The position numbers and the translations under genes were made by a program. From contig NZ_AQGU01000027.1 of the NCBI RefSeq assembly GCF_014905615.1, forward strand, positions 310,001-374,000: a stretch of 64,000 bases of DNA. The letters run 5' to 3'. Below the pieces are notes generated by a model. It was given only the letters and a program-made list of their open reading frames with translations. It had not been told where the DNA came from and ran no database searches. Of the stretch, positions 53,211-62,036 are shown piece after piece (the stretch's first letter is position 1; each line of letters starts with the position of its first letter). Origin of the DNA: Pseudoalteromonas aliena SW19 (lineage in GTDB: Bacteria > Pseudomonadota > Gammaproteobacteria > Enterobacterales > Alteromonadaceae).

Positions 53211-53400
53211 ACACTTAGTTGATATAAGTGTTTACGATTAAATATAAAATTAGACCACGATATTTATTCCCCATTAAAGGCTATGTTTGCAGTCTTTGAC
53301 TCCTCATATTAAAAGCGCGATGGAAAATCGTACCTACGAATATGGTTTAAACTCGGCGTTTCCTTTATTGAAAGCTATCCTCTAAAAGCTACAAATAAAA

Positions 53401-53432
53401 AAGCCTAAAAGCGGTTATCCACTTTTAGGCTT
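53401..53432 (-). terminator. Terminator of the aldehyde dehydrogenase gene
   Basis: AAGCCTAAAAG (53401-53411) and CTTTTAGGCTT (53422-53432) pair perfectly. On the minus strand the stem is followed by TTTTTTATTTG, so it ends the aldehyde dehydrogenase transcript. Confidence 0.85.
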
Positions 53433-53476
53433 AGTAATTTTTTATTTTAAACACTTATTTCATTTATGCAGCTAAA

Positions 53477-54853
53477 TTAGCTGGCGATCATAATGCTTTT
53501 AACATTTACGAATTCGCGCATACCAAAGCCGCCGTGTTCTCGGCCATAGCCACTGCCTTTAACACCACCAAACGGTAAGTTAGGCTGTGCTAAGCCATAA
53601 CCATTGATATTGATCATGCCGGTGTCGAAGTGCTTTTTAGCAAGCTCAATGGCTTTATTTTCATCTTTTGAGAAAATACCACCGCCTAAGCCATAGCGAG
53701 AGTCGTTGGCGATACGCATTGCATCGTCGTTGTCTTTGGCTTTAATAAGCGAAGCGACAGGGCCAAATAATTCGTCGTCGTAAGCAGGCATACCTGGCGA
53801 TAAATTATCAAGTAGCGTTGGTGGGTAGTAGTAACCCGTTTGCGATGGTATTTCACCACCTGTTACTATGTTTGCACCTGCTTTTACTGATTCCATTACT
53901 TGGTCGTGAATACCATCGCGTAAATCTTCACGGGCCATTGGGCCTAGGTCTGTGTCATCAGCCATTGGGTCGCCCATTTTCATGGCTTCAAATTGCTCTT
54001 TTATTTGCGCTTTAAAGTCATCGTAAAGTGACTCAACAACAACATAACGTTTAGCAGAAACACACGTTTCGCCATTGTTGATCATGCGCCCGGTTACACA
54101 GGTTTTAACTGCAAGCTCTAAATCGGCGTCATCAAGTACTAAGTACGCATCGTTGCTGCCCAGCTCTAACACTGTTTTTTTAGCGTGTTTACCCGCTTCT
54201 TCAGCTACTTTTTTACCTGTGGCATCACTACCCGTAAAGGTTACGCCGCTAATTGCTTTGTGCGCAATGAGTGAGCTGGCGGTTTTACCGTCGATGAGTA
54301 AGTTGCTGAAACAGTACTCTGGGAAACCGGCTTGTTTAAATAGCGCTTCAATTTTTTCAGCCATGCCAAATACATTACCGGCATGTTTTAGTACTGTAGT
54401 GTTACCCGCCATGATGTTAGCGGCACTGTAACGAATTACCTGATAAAGCGGGAAGTTCCACGGCTGAATACCCAGCAGAACGCCCGTTGGTTGGTAACTA
54501 ATAATTGCACGACCACCGTCCATATCGCGCTCTTCATCGGCGAGTACTTGTGGGCCATTTTCAGCAGTATAACGACAAATTCCTGCACATAGCTCAACTT
54601 CTTGAAAGCCTTGCTCGTATACTTTACCCATTTCTTCGGTCATGAGTTTTGCGATCGCTTCTTTTTGTTCTTCAAAAAGTGATGCTAAGTTATTTAAATA
54701 TTTTGCACGTTCAGCGAATGACGTTAAACGCCATTTTAAATATGTTTCGTGAGATTTTTCTATTACCTGCTCCGCTTCTTTTTGAGAAAGTAGCGTATAG
54801 GTTTCAATGGTTTTCTCAGTTGCCGGATTAATCGTTTTAACTGTGTTACTCAT
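53477..54853 (-). CDS. NAD(P)-dependent succinate-semialdehyde dehydrogenase-type enzyme
   Basis: A 458-residue aldehyde dehydrogenase closest to the Sad/YneI branch, which oxidises succinate semialdehyde to succinate. The start is placed at ATG 54853 (MSNTVKTINPATE) behind AAGGAGATAG; the frame upstream to 54892 has no such site. Motifs: MTEEMGK, QPWNFPLYQVIRY, the cofactor loop GVTFTGSDATGKKV, Glu in VLELGSNDAYLV, the catalytic Cys in NNGETCVSAKR, and the C-terminal LPFGGVKGSGYGREHG. It is transcribed alone. Substrate preference is by family resemblance only; no GABA transaminase gene is nearby. Confidence 0.88.
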   Translation of the reverse strand: MSNTVKTINPATEKTIETYTLLSQKEAEQVIEKSHETYLKWRLTSFAERAKYLNNLASLFEEQKEAIAKLMTEEMGKVYEQGFQEVELCAGICRYTAENGPQVLADEERDMDGGRAIISYQPTGVLLGIQPWNFPLYQVIRYSAANIMAGNTTVLKHAGNVFGMAEKIEALFKQAGFPEYCFSNLLIDGKTASSLIAHKAISGVTFTGSDATGKKVAEEAGKHAKKTVLELGSNDAYLVLDDADLELAVKTCVTGRMINNGETCVSAKRYVVVESLYDDFKAQIKEQFEAMKMGDPMADDTDLGPMAREDLRDGIHDQVMESVKAGANIVTGGEIPSQTGYYYPPTLLDNLSPGMPAYDDELFGPVASLIKAKDNDDAMRIANDSRYGLGGGIFSKDENKAIELAKKHFDTGMININGYGLAQPNLPFGGVKGSGYGREHGGFGMREFVNVKSIMIAS

Positions 54854-55053
54854 TTCTATCTCCTTACTAATTATGTATGGGGAGTAATGCAAAACGAACG
54901 CCAGCTGTCTAAATATATAAAAATAACTTTAACTTATTGTTATTTATTGTTTTTTAATTTTTATTTATAAAGGTGCTTATTTTTTATGTAATGTATTTAT
55001 GGTATGTTTTGTAAATAGTGCAAGTTGCAGAAAAAGTTACATAGGGAATAAAA

Positions 55054-56094
55054 ATGATACGAACACTTTTTGATATTTCCACTGCGCTAATACAGGCGCC
55101 AATGGCTGGTGTGCAAGATGCAGTATTAGCTGCCAGTGTCTGTGAGGCTGGTGGATTGGGCTCTTTGCCGTGCGCAATGCTCTCTAAAATACAACTTATA
55201 GAGCAGCTAGAGTTACTTAGTCGTTCAACCAGTAAGCCTTATAATCTTAACTTTTTTTGCCATTCAACCTTGCAATACACCAAGCTGCAAAAACAACAAT
55301 GGCATTTAACATTGGCCCCTTATTTTAATGAATACGCCATTGCCGAAAGTAGCTTAGCGGACGAAGCTTCTCGACAGCCTATAAATCAAAGTATTATCGA
55401 TATTATTGCGCCTTATAAACCGGCTGTGGTGAGTTTTCATTTTGGTTTACCTGCGCCGTTTTTGCTTGAACAAATTAAAAGCTGGGGGGCAAGCGTTATT
55501 TCTACTGCAACAACCATTGAAGAGGCAAAATGGCTTGTCGATAATGGTGCTGATGCTGTTATAGCTCAGGGTTTAGAGGCGGGTGGGCACCGAGGCCATT
55601 TTTTATCTATGGATTTAAGTTTGCATAAAAGTACCGCTGAGCTAGTGCAAGAATGTGTTGCTCAATTGGTTGTGCCTGTTATTGCTGCTGGTGGTATTGC
55701 AACTGAGGATGATGTAGCGCATATGCAAGCGCTGGGAGCCGCAGGCGTGCAAGTAGGCAGTGCTTATTTATTATGTAACGAGGCAAATACGTCAGCGATT
55801 CATCGCAATGCTATTTTATCCCAGCAGAAAGACAATACAGCGCTCACTACATTATTTTCAGGGCGTGCAGCCCGAGGTATTTGTAATCGTGCAATGAAAG
55901 AGCTTGGTTCAATGCCTTTACATGTGCCGCCATTTCCTTATGCGAGTATTGCAATAACGGCATTGAGAAGCAGAGCTGAAGCATTGGGTGATAGTGGCTT
56001 TTCGCCGTTGTGGTGTGGTCAAAAATACATCCCAAGGGAGCACATGAGCGCAGCTCAAATAACACAAACATTAATGCAAAAGTGGTTGGTTTAA
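55054..56094 (+). CDS. Nitronate monooxygenase (2-nitropropane dioxygenase family)
   Basis: A 346-residue flavoprotein that oxidises toxic propionate-3-nitronate and related nitronates. The TIM-barrel signatures are LIQAPMAGVQDAVLAASVCEAGGLGSLP in parts, FHFGLP, QGLEAGGHRGHF (catalytic His and FMN contacts) and VIAAGGIATEDDVAHMQALGAAGVQVGSAYL in parts. The AGGHRGHF pattern is the class I hallmark. It starts behind AGGGA and its stop is directly followed by the ATG of a Crp-like regulator (no gap), so the two form an operon. Confidence 0.93.
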   Translation: MIRTLFDISTALIQAPMAGVQDAVLAASVCEAGGLGSLPCAMLSKIQLIEQLELLSRSTSKPYNLNFFCHSTLQYTKLQKQQWHLTLAPYFNEYAIAESSLADEASRQPINQSIIDIIAPYKPAVVSFHFGLPAPFLLEQIKSWGASVISTATTIEEAKWLVDNGADAVIAQGLEAGGHRGHFLSMDLSLHKSTAELVQECVAQLVVPVIAAGGIATEDDVAHMQALGAAGVQVGSAYLLCNEANTSAIHRNAILSQQKDNTALTTLFSGRAARGICNRAMKELGSMPLHVPPFPYASIAITALRSRAEALGDSGFSPLWCGQKYIPREHMSAAQITQTLMQKWLV

Positions 56095-56661
56095 ATGAAT
56101 CATCGGCACACTATTGAGCTTGGTGATAGCTATGCAGTACTTGCACGAGATTTAAAGTTAAAGCTTGGCGAACAATACCCCATTAAGCAATTTTCTCGCG
56201 ATACTGTTTTGTTGCAACAAGGGCAAAAACAGCGCTTTGGCTATTTGATTATAGATGGGGTATTAGGCGCTTTACATTCAACGGCTGATGGCAGTCAAAA
56301 ATGTAAGGAGTTTTATTTTAAAGATGAATTTGCTTTGTTGTTTGCTAACTGGCTTGCAGATACAGATGCTTTTTATCAATTAAAAGTAATAAAAGCAGCA
56401 ACAGTTATCGTTGTTCCATTGAGTCTTTTTGAGCAAAGCAAGTGGCAAGATATTAAGGTGAAGCTTATTACTCAACAGCTAATTTTTAAAGAAGCCAAAG
56501 AAGCTTTTTTATTACTTAATAGTCCCGAGCAACGTTACCGCTACTTACTTTTGCAAAAACCGCATTGGTTAGCACAATTGAGCCTAATAGAAGTCGCAAT
56601 GTATATTGGTATCTCGGCAATTTCTTTATCACGAATTCGTAAGCGGCTTAACTTAAGTTAA
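56095..56661 (+). CDS. Crp/Fnr-type regulator, compact form
   Basis: A 188-residue protein. The cyclic-nucleotide-binding-like beta roll (about 20-130) includes VLLQQGQKQRFGYLIIDGVLG and EFYFKDEFALLFANWL. The C-terminal part is a short HTH (LSLIEVAMYIGISAISLSRIRKRL). The pattern with small HTH and no Cys cluster is that of cyclic-nucleotide-like regulators without FNR iron-sulphur ligands. It follows the nitronate monooxygenase gene with zero gap and probably regulates it or a related response. The ligand is unknown; the phosphate-binding cassette is poorly conserved. Confidence 0.85.
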   Translation: MNHRHTIELGDSYAVLARDLKLKLGEQYPIKQFSRDTVLLQQGQKQRFGYLIIDGVLGALHSTADGSQKCKEFYFKDEFALLFANWLADTDAFYQLKVIKAATVIVVPLSLFEQSKWQDIKVKLITQQLIFKEAKEAFLLLNSPEQRYRYLLLQKPHWLAQLSLIEVAMYIGISAISLSRIRKRLNLS

Positions 56662-56710
56662 GGGCAAATAAAATAAAGCCAGTTAGACTGCTGTTTTTTC
56701 AGGAGTCATT

Positions 56711-57205
56711 ATGTTCTTACTTGCTCAGTGCTTGGTTACTATTGCTACTTTGCTAGATTTAGCATCTTTTCAGTTTAAGTCGCGTACATTTATTTTAGGC
56801 TGCTTATTTAGCTCTGTTTTACTGACCTCAGCACATTTTTTTATACTTGGCCATGCCAGTGCAGGAAGCTTAATGCTAATAGCCGCACTGCGTTATCTGT
56901 ATTGTGTATTTGCACGAAAAACATGGGTGATGCTCGTTTTTATGTTGCTTAGTTGTTTGGCCGTATATTTTACTTGGCATAACTGGTTGAGTGGCTTGGC
57001 ATTGGCAGCAACACTTATTCAAACATTTGCATCGTTTCAAAAACAAGATTTGTACTTACGCTTGCTTATGGTGTTAGGTACATCTTTTTGGATAAGTCAT
57101 AACGTGTTTGCTGGGTCACCCGTTGCAGTACTGATGGAGTGTTTATTTTTGGCAAGTAATATGCTCGGGTTATATCGCTTTTATACCCCTAAAAAATCGG
57201 TTTAG
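56711..57205 (+). CDS. YgjV-family inner-membrane protein
   Basis: A 164-residue hydrophobic protein with five or six helices covering almost its full length. LLAQCLVTIATLLDLASFQFKSR at the start, MLIAALRYLYCVFARK, and the end FWISHNVFAGSPVAVLMECLFLASNMLGLYR in parts match the YgjV family. No function is established. It follows the nitronate monooxygenase-Crp pair by 50 bases on the same strand with an AGGAGT ribosome site. A 269-bp mobile element starts 26 bases after the stop. Confidence 0.88.
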   Translation: MFLLAQCLVTIATLLDLASFQFKSRTFILGCLFSSVLLTSAHFFILGHASAGSLMLIAALRYLYCVFARKTWVMLVFMLLSCLAVYFTWHNWLSGLALAATLIQTFASFQKQDLYLRLLMVLGTSFWISHNVFAGSPVAVLMECLFLASNMLGLYRFYTPKKSV

Positions 57206-57230
57206 AGGTATACACAAGGTTGATGAGGCC

Positions 57231-57499
57231 CTAGGGCGTGTTGACCTTTCGTGATTGATTTTGCAGCAGTATATTTGATATTTAGGCAAGGCAAAGCTTG
57301 TGATGTGTGGTTGTTCCCCATAAATAGGCGATAACGCAGCATAGATACCAAACATGCGCTGCCCTTTGGGTTCTTTCTAGGACGATTAACTCTTTGTTGC
57401 TCGGTTTTTACTTAGCCCACTAGGTTACAAACCTCGCGCCGCGATTAAATCGCCCCTAGATTGAACAAATTTCAATCCACAAAGGTCAACACGCCCTAG
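57231..57499. mobile_element. 269-bp inverted-repeat element, family 2
   Basis: CTAGGGCGTGTTGACCTTT (57231-57249) and AAAGGTCAACACGCCCTAG (57481-57499) are perfect 19-bp inverted repeats. If TA is the target duplication (as for IS630-like elements) the element proper runs from GGGCGTG to CACGCCC. The inside carries no open frame. Its right end contributes the TAG stop of the NUDIX gene on the minus strand. This is the only copy in the window. Confidence 0.8.
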
Positions 57500-58023
57500 T
57501 AAGGAGGTTCGAAAAATTGTGTCGCAATTTTTTTGAGTAAATAGGTTTCACGGAGGATTGATAATCCTTGTTTCTCGCTGTTAGCAAGCGTGCGCTCATT
57601 ATGTGCAATCGCATCGTTAATATTCACCCATTTAGCGGTCATACCATTTTGCTGTTCGTAATGCTCTAATTGAGCTTTACCAAATTCATCGGCAATATTG
57701 CATACATAGCAATATGATTTTATATGAATAATATCAAAATCATCTTTATACCAAGGTCGGTACTCTTCGTAGAGGCCAAAGGCTTTAACAACATTTATTT
57801 GTTGCGCGCCAGTTTCCTCATTTAGTTCGCGGATCAAACCTTGCTCAATGCTTTCGCCTTCATCCACCCCACCGCCAGGTAAGCTGTAGTCTTCATATCG
57901 ATTGGTGTACATTAATAATATTTTATTATTTTTAATAACAATGGCGCGCGCGGTCAAGCGAACAAAAATAGTTCCTTGATCAATATTAATACCGGAATGA
58001 ATTAGGGTTTTTAATTGCTGCAT
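57496..58023 (-). CDS. NUDIX hydrolase (3' end changed by a mobile element)
   Basis: A 175-residue NUDIX protein that hydrolyses nucleoside diphosphates linked to another moiety. The box GGGVDEGESIEQGLIRELNEETG fits GX5EX7REUXEEXGU, with the metal-binding Glu residues in RELNEE. The fold begins with FVRLTARAIVIKNNKILLMY. The stop codon is inside the terminal repeat of the family 2 element, so the present last residues (FFEPPY) may differ from the original end. Catalytic parts are intact, and the gene is probably active. The substrate is unknown. Confidence 0.88.
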   Translation of the reverse strand: MQQLKTLIHSGINIDQGTIFVRLTARAIVIKNNKILLMYTNRYEDYSLPGGGVDEGESIEQGLIRELNEETGAQQINVVKAFGLYEEYRPWYKDDFDIIHIKSYCYVCNIADEFGKAQLEHYEQQNGMTAKWVNINDAIAHNERTLANSEKQGLSILRETYLLKKIATQFFEPPY

Positions 58024-58054
58024 TTTTTATCCCACTTTTTTTTGCGCTCTGATT

Positions 58055-58246
58055 AACCTAAGCTCTGGTTAAGAAATTTACTAACATATTGAACTATAAT
58101 GAAATTATAATTTTTTCTCTAGCCAGAGGTTTTCGGTGAAAACAAGGCGAATTTACGCGTCAATAGCGGGCGATTGCAAGTAAATTCAACGCAGCTCGCA
58201 TTAAAAGTAGCTGCTTGAGATGGATTTATTATCTACAGTTCAGGTT
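58055..58246 (+). mobile_element. Family 1 element, copy E (192 bp)
   Basis: Ends AACCTAAGCTCTGG (58055-58068) and CTACAGTTCAGGTT (58233-58246). The inside follows copy A closely, including AAGGCGAATTTACGCGTC and AATAGCGGGCGATTGC. Flanks are GATT and AATT, three of four matching. It lies in the gap between the NUDIX gene and the signalling cluster, upstream of both. Confidence 0.78.
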
Positions 58247-58457
58247 AATTATATCAGCTGTATCACTCAAGTACGTTGTGAAGTTGCAAGTAATAGAAAT
58301 TAATGTGATCGTTTTTTTTCAGCACACGTAAATCTCTGGTTGGTAAAATAAGACGTTAACCCATTTAGTTTATTTAGATGAAAGCGCTTTTAAGCACACC
58401 TTCCTTTAAATTAGGTGTAAGGGTGCGTAGAATGATAAAAAAGAATAAGGATTTATC

Positions 58458-59798
58458 ATGTTAAATATACTTTTAGTAGATGATGACGTCGAGTTTAGCG
58501 ATGTTGTTTGCCATATCGTCGAATTTCTCGGCCATAATATAAACACCGCGACCAGTTTAAAAGAAGCGCATCAGTGGTTTGAAAATAATACCTTCGATCA
58601 TGTTCTTCTTGATTTTATGTTACCTGACGGCAGCGGTTTACACCTTCTTGACCATTTAAAAATGATTGGACAGTCTCCAAAAATTACACTTATATCGGGA
58701 CACCCTTCAGTTAAAGGTATTTTAGCTGAAATGTGCGAGCCTAATGTTGGGCATCTATTAAAACCATTACAGCGAGAAGATTTAGAGCTGGTTTTAAATG
58801 GTCCTAAAAAAGCAGTTAAAAAAGCCAAGTCGAGCGGTATTACTCGTCATTTTGGTGGGCTGATTGGCGAATCAGAAGCAATGCAAAAACTTTACAACAT
58901 GATTGAACGTGTAGCTAAAACAAATGCGAACGTAATGCTTATGGGTGAAAGTGGTGCAGGTAAAGAGGTGGTGGCGCAAGCTATTCATAACGCAAGCCAA
59001 TGTGAAGGGCCATTAGTTGCGAGTAACTGTGGAGCGCTTTCAAAAGAATTAATTGGTAGTGAATTGTTTGGCCATGAAAAAGGGGCTTTTACGGGAGCAA
59101 TCGCACGCAAAGAGGGCGTATTTGAGCAATCAAATAACGGGACTTTATTTTTGGATGAAGTAACCGAAATGCCAATTGATATGCAACCAAATTTACTGCG
59201 AGTACTTGAAACTAAAAAAGTAACGCGTGTAGGCGGTAACCGAGAAATACCGACTAACTGTCGTGTTATTTCGGCGACTAACCGCACGCTTAGCGATTTA
59301 GCGCACAACAATGTAATTCGTGAAGATATTTATTTTAGACTGGCTGTTTTTCCTATTGATATACCGCCACTGCGCGATCGCAAAGAAGATATTCCGCTTT
59401 TAGCCAAAGCATTTTTAGAGCAATTAAATGATGAAAATGGCACCGCGTTTAGCTGGACAGCGCAACAGCTAAAAGAGCTACAAAGCTATGAATGGCCTGG
59501 TAATGTACGTGAGCTTCGCCATGCAATTCACCGTGCCTTTATTATGAGTGATCCGCAAACCAGTGATATTACGCTGCCTGACAATTTAGAGTCGCCTTTT
59601 TCGCGTGTTAATAATCAAGCAGCAGAAAAACAGGTGTCGGCAGGGCAAACAATTGAAGAAGTTGAAAAAGAGCTGATTCATGCAACGCTCGATAAAGTGC
59701 AAGGCAATAAAACGCTTGCGGCACAAATGTTAGGTATTAGTACTAAAACACTTTATAACCGCCTTAATGCTTACGGTGGAATCGGTGAGTACAAGTAA
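58458..59798 (+). CDS. Sigma-54-dependent response regulator (NtrC class)
   Basis: A 446-residue activator with three domains. The receiver (1-115) has acidic DDD, the acceptor Asp in VLLDFMLPDGSG, and Lys in HLLKPL. The AAA+ domain (about 138-370) shows Walker A GESGAGKEVV, the sigma-54 contact loop GAFTGA (about 212-217), Walker B NGTLFLDEV and the arginine region REDIYFRLAVFPIDIPPLRDR in parts. The C-terminal Fis-type HTH is NKTLAAQMLGISTKTLYNRL. It opens a cluster of phosphorelay genes and is probably their output. No -24/-12 promoter was recognised in the window, so targets lie elsewhere. Confidence 0.95.
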   Translation: MLNILLVDDDVEFSDVVCHIVEFLGHNINTATSLKEAHQWFENNTFDHVLLDFMLPDGSGLHLLDHLKMIGQSPKITLISGHPSVKGILAEMCEPNVGHLLKPLQREDLELVLNGPKKAVKKAKSSGITRHFGGLIGESEAMQKLYNMIERVAKTNANVMLMGESGAGKEVVAQAIHNASQCEGPLVASNCGALSKELIGSELFGHEKGAFTGAIARKEGVFEQSNNGTLFLDEVTEMPIDMQPNLLRVLETKKVTRVGGNREIPTNCRVISATNRTLSDLAHNNVIREDIYFRLAVFPIDIPPLRDRKEDIPLLAKAFLEQLNDENGTAFSWTAQQLKELQSYEWPGNVRELRHAIHRAFIMSDPQTSDITLPDNLESPFSRVNNQAAEKQVSAGQTIEEVEKELIHATLDKVQGNKTLAAQMLGISTKTLYNRLNAYGGIGEYK

Positions 59799-59832
59799 CT
59801 TAGATTTTGGTTAAACAAAAGGAAATATTATT

Positions 59833-60051
59833 GTGACTGAAGAAAGTAAGCAAAGCACAGCGCTTAATAAACTTGTTCATGATGCAAGAGCTCCGTTGAA
59901 TAGAATTTCAATGAACGCGGAGCTAATAAAGTTAGTGTTAGAAAACGATATGCCCAAACAAAAGGCGATTGAAGCTCTGGATAAAATAATTTTGAACTGC
60001 CAGCAATGCAGTGAAAGTTTGCAAAATATTACTGATCATAATAACGATTAA
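59833..60051 (+). CDS. Stand-alone HisKA-like protein (72 residues, no ATPase domain)
   Basis: A small protein starting at GTG 59833 behind AGGAAATATT. Its body (ALNKLVHDARAPLNRISMNAEL and the following long helix) matches the HisKA phosphoacceptor hairpin, with the His in VHDARAPLN equivalent to xHExRxPL. No ATP-binding domain follows; the gene ends after 72 residues. It lies 34 bases after the sigma-54 activator gene, and the next kinase gene begins 28 bases later. It could be a phosphotransfer intermediate or a dimerisation inhibitor; the sequence does not decide. I know no named family. Confidence 0.65.
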   Translation: MTEESKQSTALNKLVHDARAPLNRISMNAELIKLVLENDMPKQKAIEALDKIILNCQQCSESLQNITDHNND

Positions 60052-60079
60052 CAAATTTAACTCAGGCGTTTACACATCT

Positions 60080-61564
60080 ATGAGCAAGCAAAAACAGCAA
60101 GGTAAAGCGAACATTACGTGGGCCGCTTTTATTGTGGTGATATTAAGCATTATTGTAGGCAATGCCTTTTTAGCATTGAATACGATTCAAGGGTTAACGC
60201 AAACTCAAAAAAGTTTAGACAATACTAATATGCTGACAACCGCAATAGAGAAACTGCATTTGTCTATCGTACAAGCTGAATCGGGTCAACGTGGTTATTT
60301 ATTAACGGAAGAGGATGATTATTTAACGCCTTACTACGATGCGATAGGGCAGTTAGAGGAGCAAACAAATCATGTAAAATCGCTTCATTCTGAAATAGAC
60401 GGCCAAGCAGATCGAATTGCCCAGTTGTTAGTACTTACAGGCAGTAAAATTAAAGAATTAAAGACCACGGTTAATCTTGCTCTTAATGACAAAGAGCGAC
60501 GTGCGTTATATATACTTAATACACATAAAGGCAGAAAACTTTATAAGCAAATTCGTGAAAATGTTAATGAAATTCAAGACCGAGAACTACTCTTTAAAGT
60601 GAGTCACTTTGCGAAATTAGCAAAAATTAAAAATGAGGCAAAAATTACCTTTGCGATTACAGCAATAACAAGTGCTCTGCTTATTATTGGAATGTTTATT
60701 ATGACGCGTCTTAATTTAAGAAATGCGGCCCAATATCGTTTTGAGCTTGAAAAACAAAACGAAACGTTAGCCGCTAAAGTGTCGGAGCGAACGCAAGAGC
60801 TAACACTATATTCAGATGAACTGAGTCGCAGTAATCGAGAGTTAGAAGAATTTGCTTTTGTTGCGAGCCATGATTTACAAGAGCCGCTTCGTAAAATTCA
60901 AGCATTTAGTGATCGCCTTGAAACCATGTTCAAAGATGAGTTGGGCGAAAAAGGCATCGATTATATTGGCCGCATGAAAAACGCTGCCCAGCGTATGTCT
61001 AATTTAATTAATGACTTACTTGAGTTTTCGCGTATTGCTACGCGCGGTAAAGAGTTTGCTGATACAAGTTTAAACGAAGTTGTAACCGATGTATTAAGTG
61101 ATTTAGAAATCGCGATAAAAGAATCTAACGCACAAATTGATGTAGAAGACTTACCTGTTATTCAAGCAGATAAAAGTCAAATGCAGCAATTATTTTTAAA
61201 CTTGCTGTCAAATGCAGTTAAATTTAGAAGAGCTGATGTGAGCCCGCATATAAAGATAAGCTATCAGCATGAAGATATTTTTAGTGCTGATCATAATACG
61301 CATTTAAGTTTTCAAATTATTACGATAACAGATAATGGCATTGGTTTTTCACAAGACTACGCCGATAAAATATTTGTTCCGTTTCAGCGCTTACATGGTC
61401 GCTCTGAGTACAAAGGCACCGGTATTGGTCTTTCTGTATGTCGACGAATTGTGGAGCGCCACGGCGGAACAATTACAGCCCAAAGTAAAGACGGTGAAGG
61501 TGCGACCTTCATTATAAAACTACCTGTGGAAGCTGCGCTTTTCACATTGCAAGGAGAGGCTTAA
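60080..61564 (+). CDS. Membrane sensor histidine kinase with CHASE3 domain
   Basis: A 494-residue kinase. ATG 60080 (MSKQKQQGKANITWAAF) is taken as the start; the open frame from GTG 60011 overlaps the preceding gene and adds an odd tail. Domains: first helix (about 12-32), periplasmic CHASE3 domain (about 35-185, including QAESGQRGYLLTEEDDYL), second helix (about 192-212), a coiled coil (about 225-255), the phosphoacceptor ASHDLQEPLRKIQAFSDRL, and an ATPase with NLLSNAVKFR, DNGIGFS and GTGIGLSVCRRIVERHGG. The DLQEPLR form of the H-box is that of phytochrome-like kinases, which pair with Rcp1-type regulators like the next gene. Confidence 0.92.
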   Translation: MSKQKQQGKANITWAAFIVVILSIIVGNAFLALNTIQGLTQTQKSLDNTNMLTTAIEKLHLSIVQAESGQRGYLLTEEDDYLTPYYDAIGQLEEQTNHVKSLHSEIDGQADRIAQLLVLTGSKIKELKTTVNLALNDKERRALYILNTHKGRKLYKQIRENVNEIQDRELLFKVSHFAKLAKIKNEAKITFAITAITSALLIIGMFIMTRLNLRNAAQYRFELEKQNETLAAKVSERTQELTLYSDELSRSNRELEEFAFVASHDLQEPLRKIQAFSDRLETMFKDELGEKGIDYIGRMKNAAQRMSNLINDLLEFSRIATRGKEFADTSLNEVVTDVLSDLEIAIKESNAQIDVEDLPVIQADKSQMQQLFLNLLSNAVKFRRADVSPHIKISYQHEDIFSADHNTHLSFQIITITDNGIGFSQDYADKIFVPFQRLHGRSEYKGTGIGLSVCRRIVERHGGTITAQSKDGEGATFIIKLPVEAALFTLQGEA

Positions 61565-62026
61565 ATGCCCTATTCAAAAGTAAAACCGATTACTATTTTA
61601 ATGGCGGACGATGATGAAGATGATCGTTTGTTAACACAAGATGCCCTTGCTGAAAGCCGTGTACTTAACGATCTTCATTTTGTTGAGGACGGCGTTGAAT
61701 TACTCGAATACTTAGAGCGCAGGGGGAAATTTGCCGATAAAGCTGTGTCGCCGCGTCCTGGGCTTATATTACTAGATCTAAACATGCCAAGAATGGACGG
61801 TCGTGAAGCGCTTGAGGCAATAAAAGCAAACCCTAACCTAAAAGGGATTCCGGTTGTTATTTTAACTACGTCTAAACAAGAAGAAGATATGGTTAAGGGA
61901 TATAACTTAGGAGCTGCATCTTATATTACAAAACCGGTGACGTTTGATGGCTTAGTTGAGCTAATGAAAACGTTAGGAAAGTATTGGGTAGAGTTTGTAG
62001 AGCTGCCAGCAACATTTAACGATTAA
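61565..62026 (+). CDS. Rcp1-like single-domain response regulator
   Basis: A 153-residue receiver with no output domain. Features of the Rcp1 branch are the extended acidic start ADDDEDDRLLTQDAL, the inserted loop YLERRGKFADKAVSPRPGLILLDLNMPRMDGREAL with the acceptor Asp in LLDLNMP, VILTTSKQEEDM, and YITKPVTFDGLVELMK. It starts at the base after the preceding kinase stop, so the two are coupled and probably a cognate pair. It may pass phosphate to the hybrid kinase or the small HisKA-like protein. Confidence 0.93.
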   Translation: MPYSKVKPITILMADDDEDDRLLTQDALAESRVLNDLHFVEDGVELLEYLERRGKFADKAVSPRPGLILLDLNMPRMDGREALEAIKANPNLKGIPVVILTTSKQEEDMVKGYNLGAASYITKPVTFDGLVELMKTLGKYWVEFVELPATFND

Positions 62027-62036
62027 TGGAGATTTT

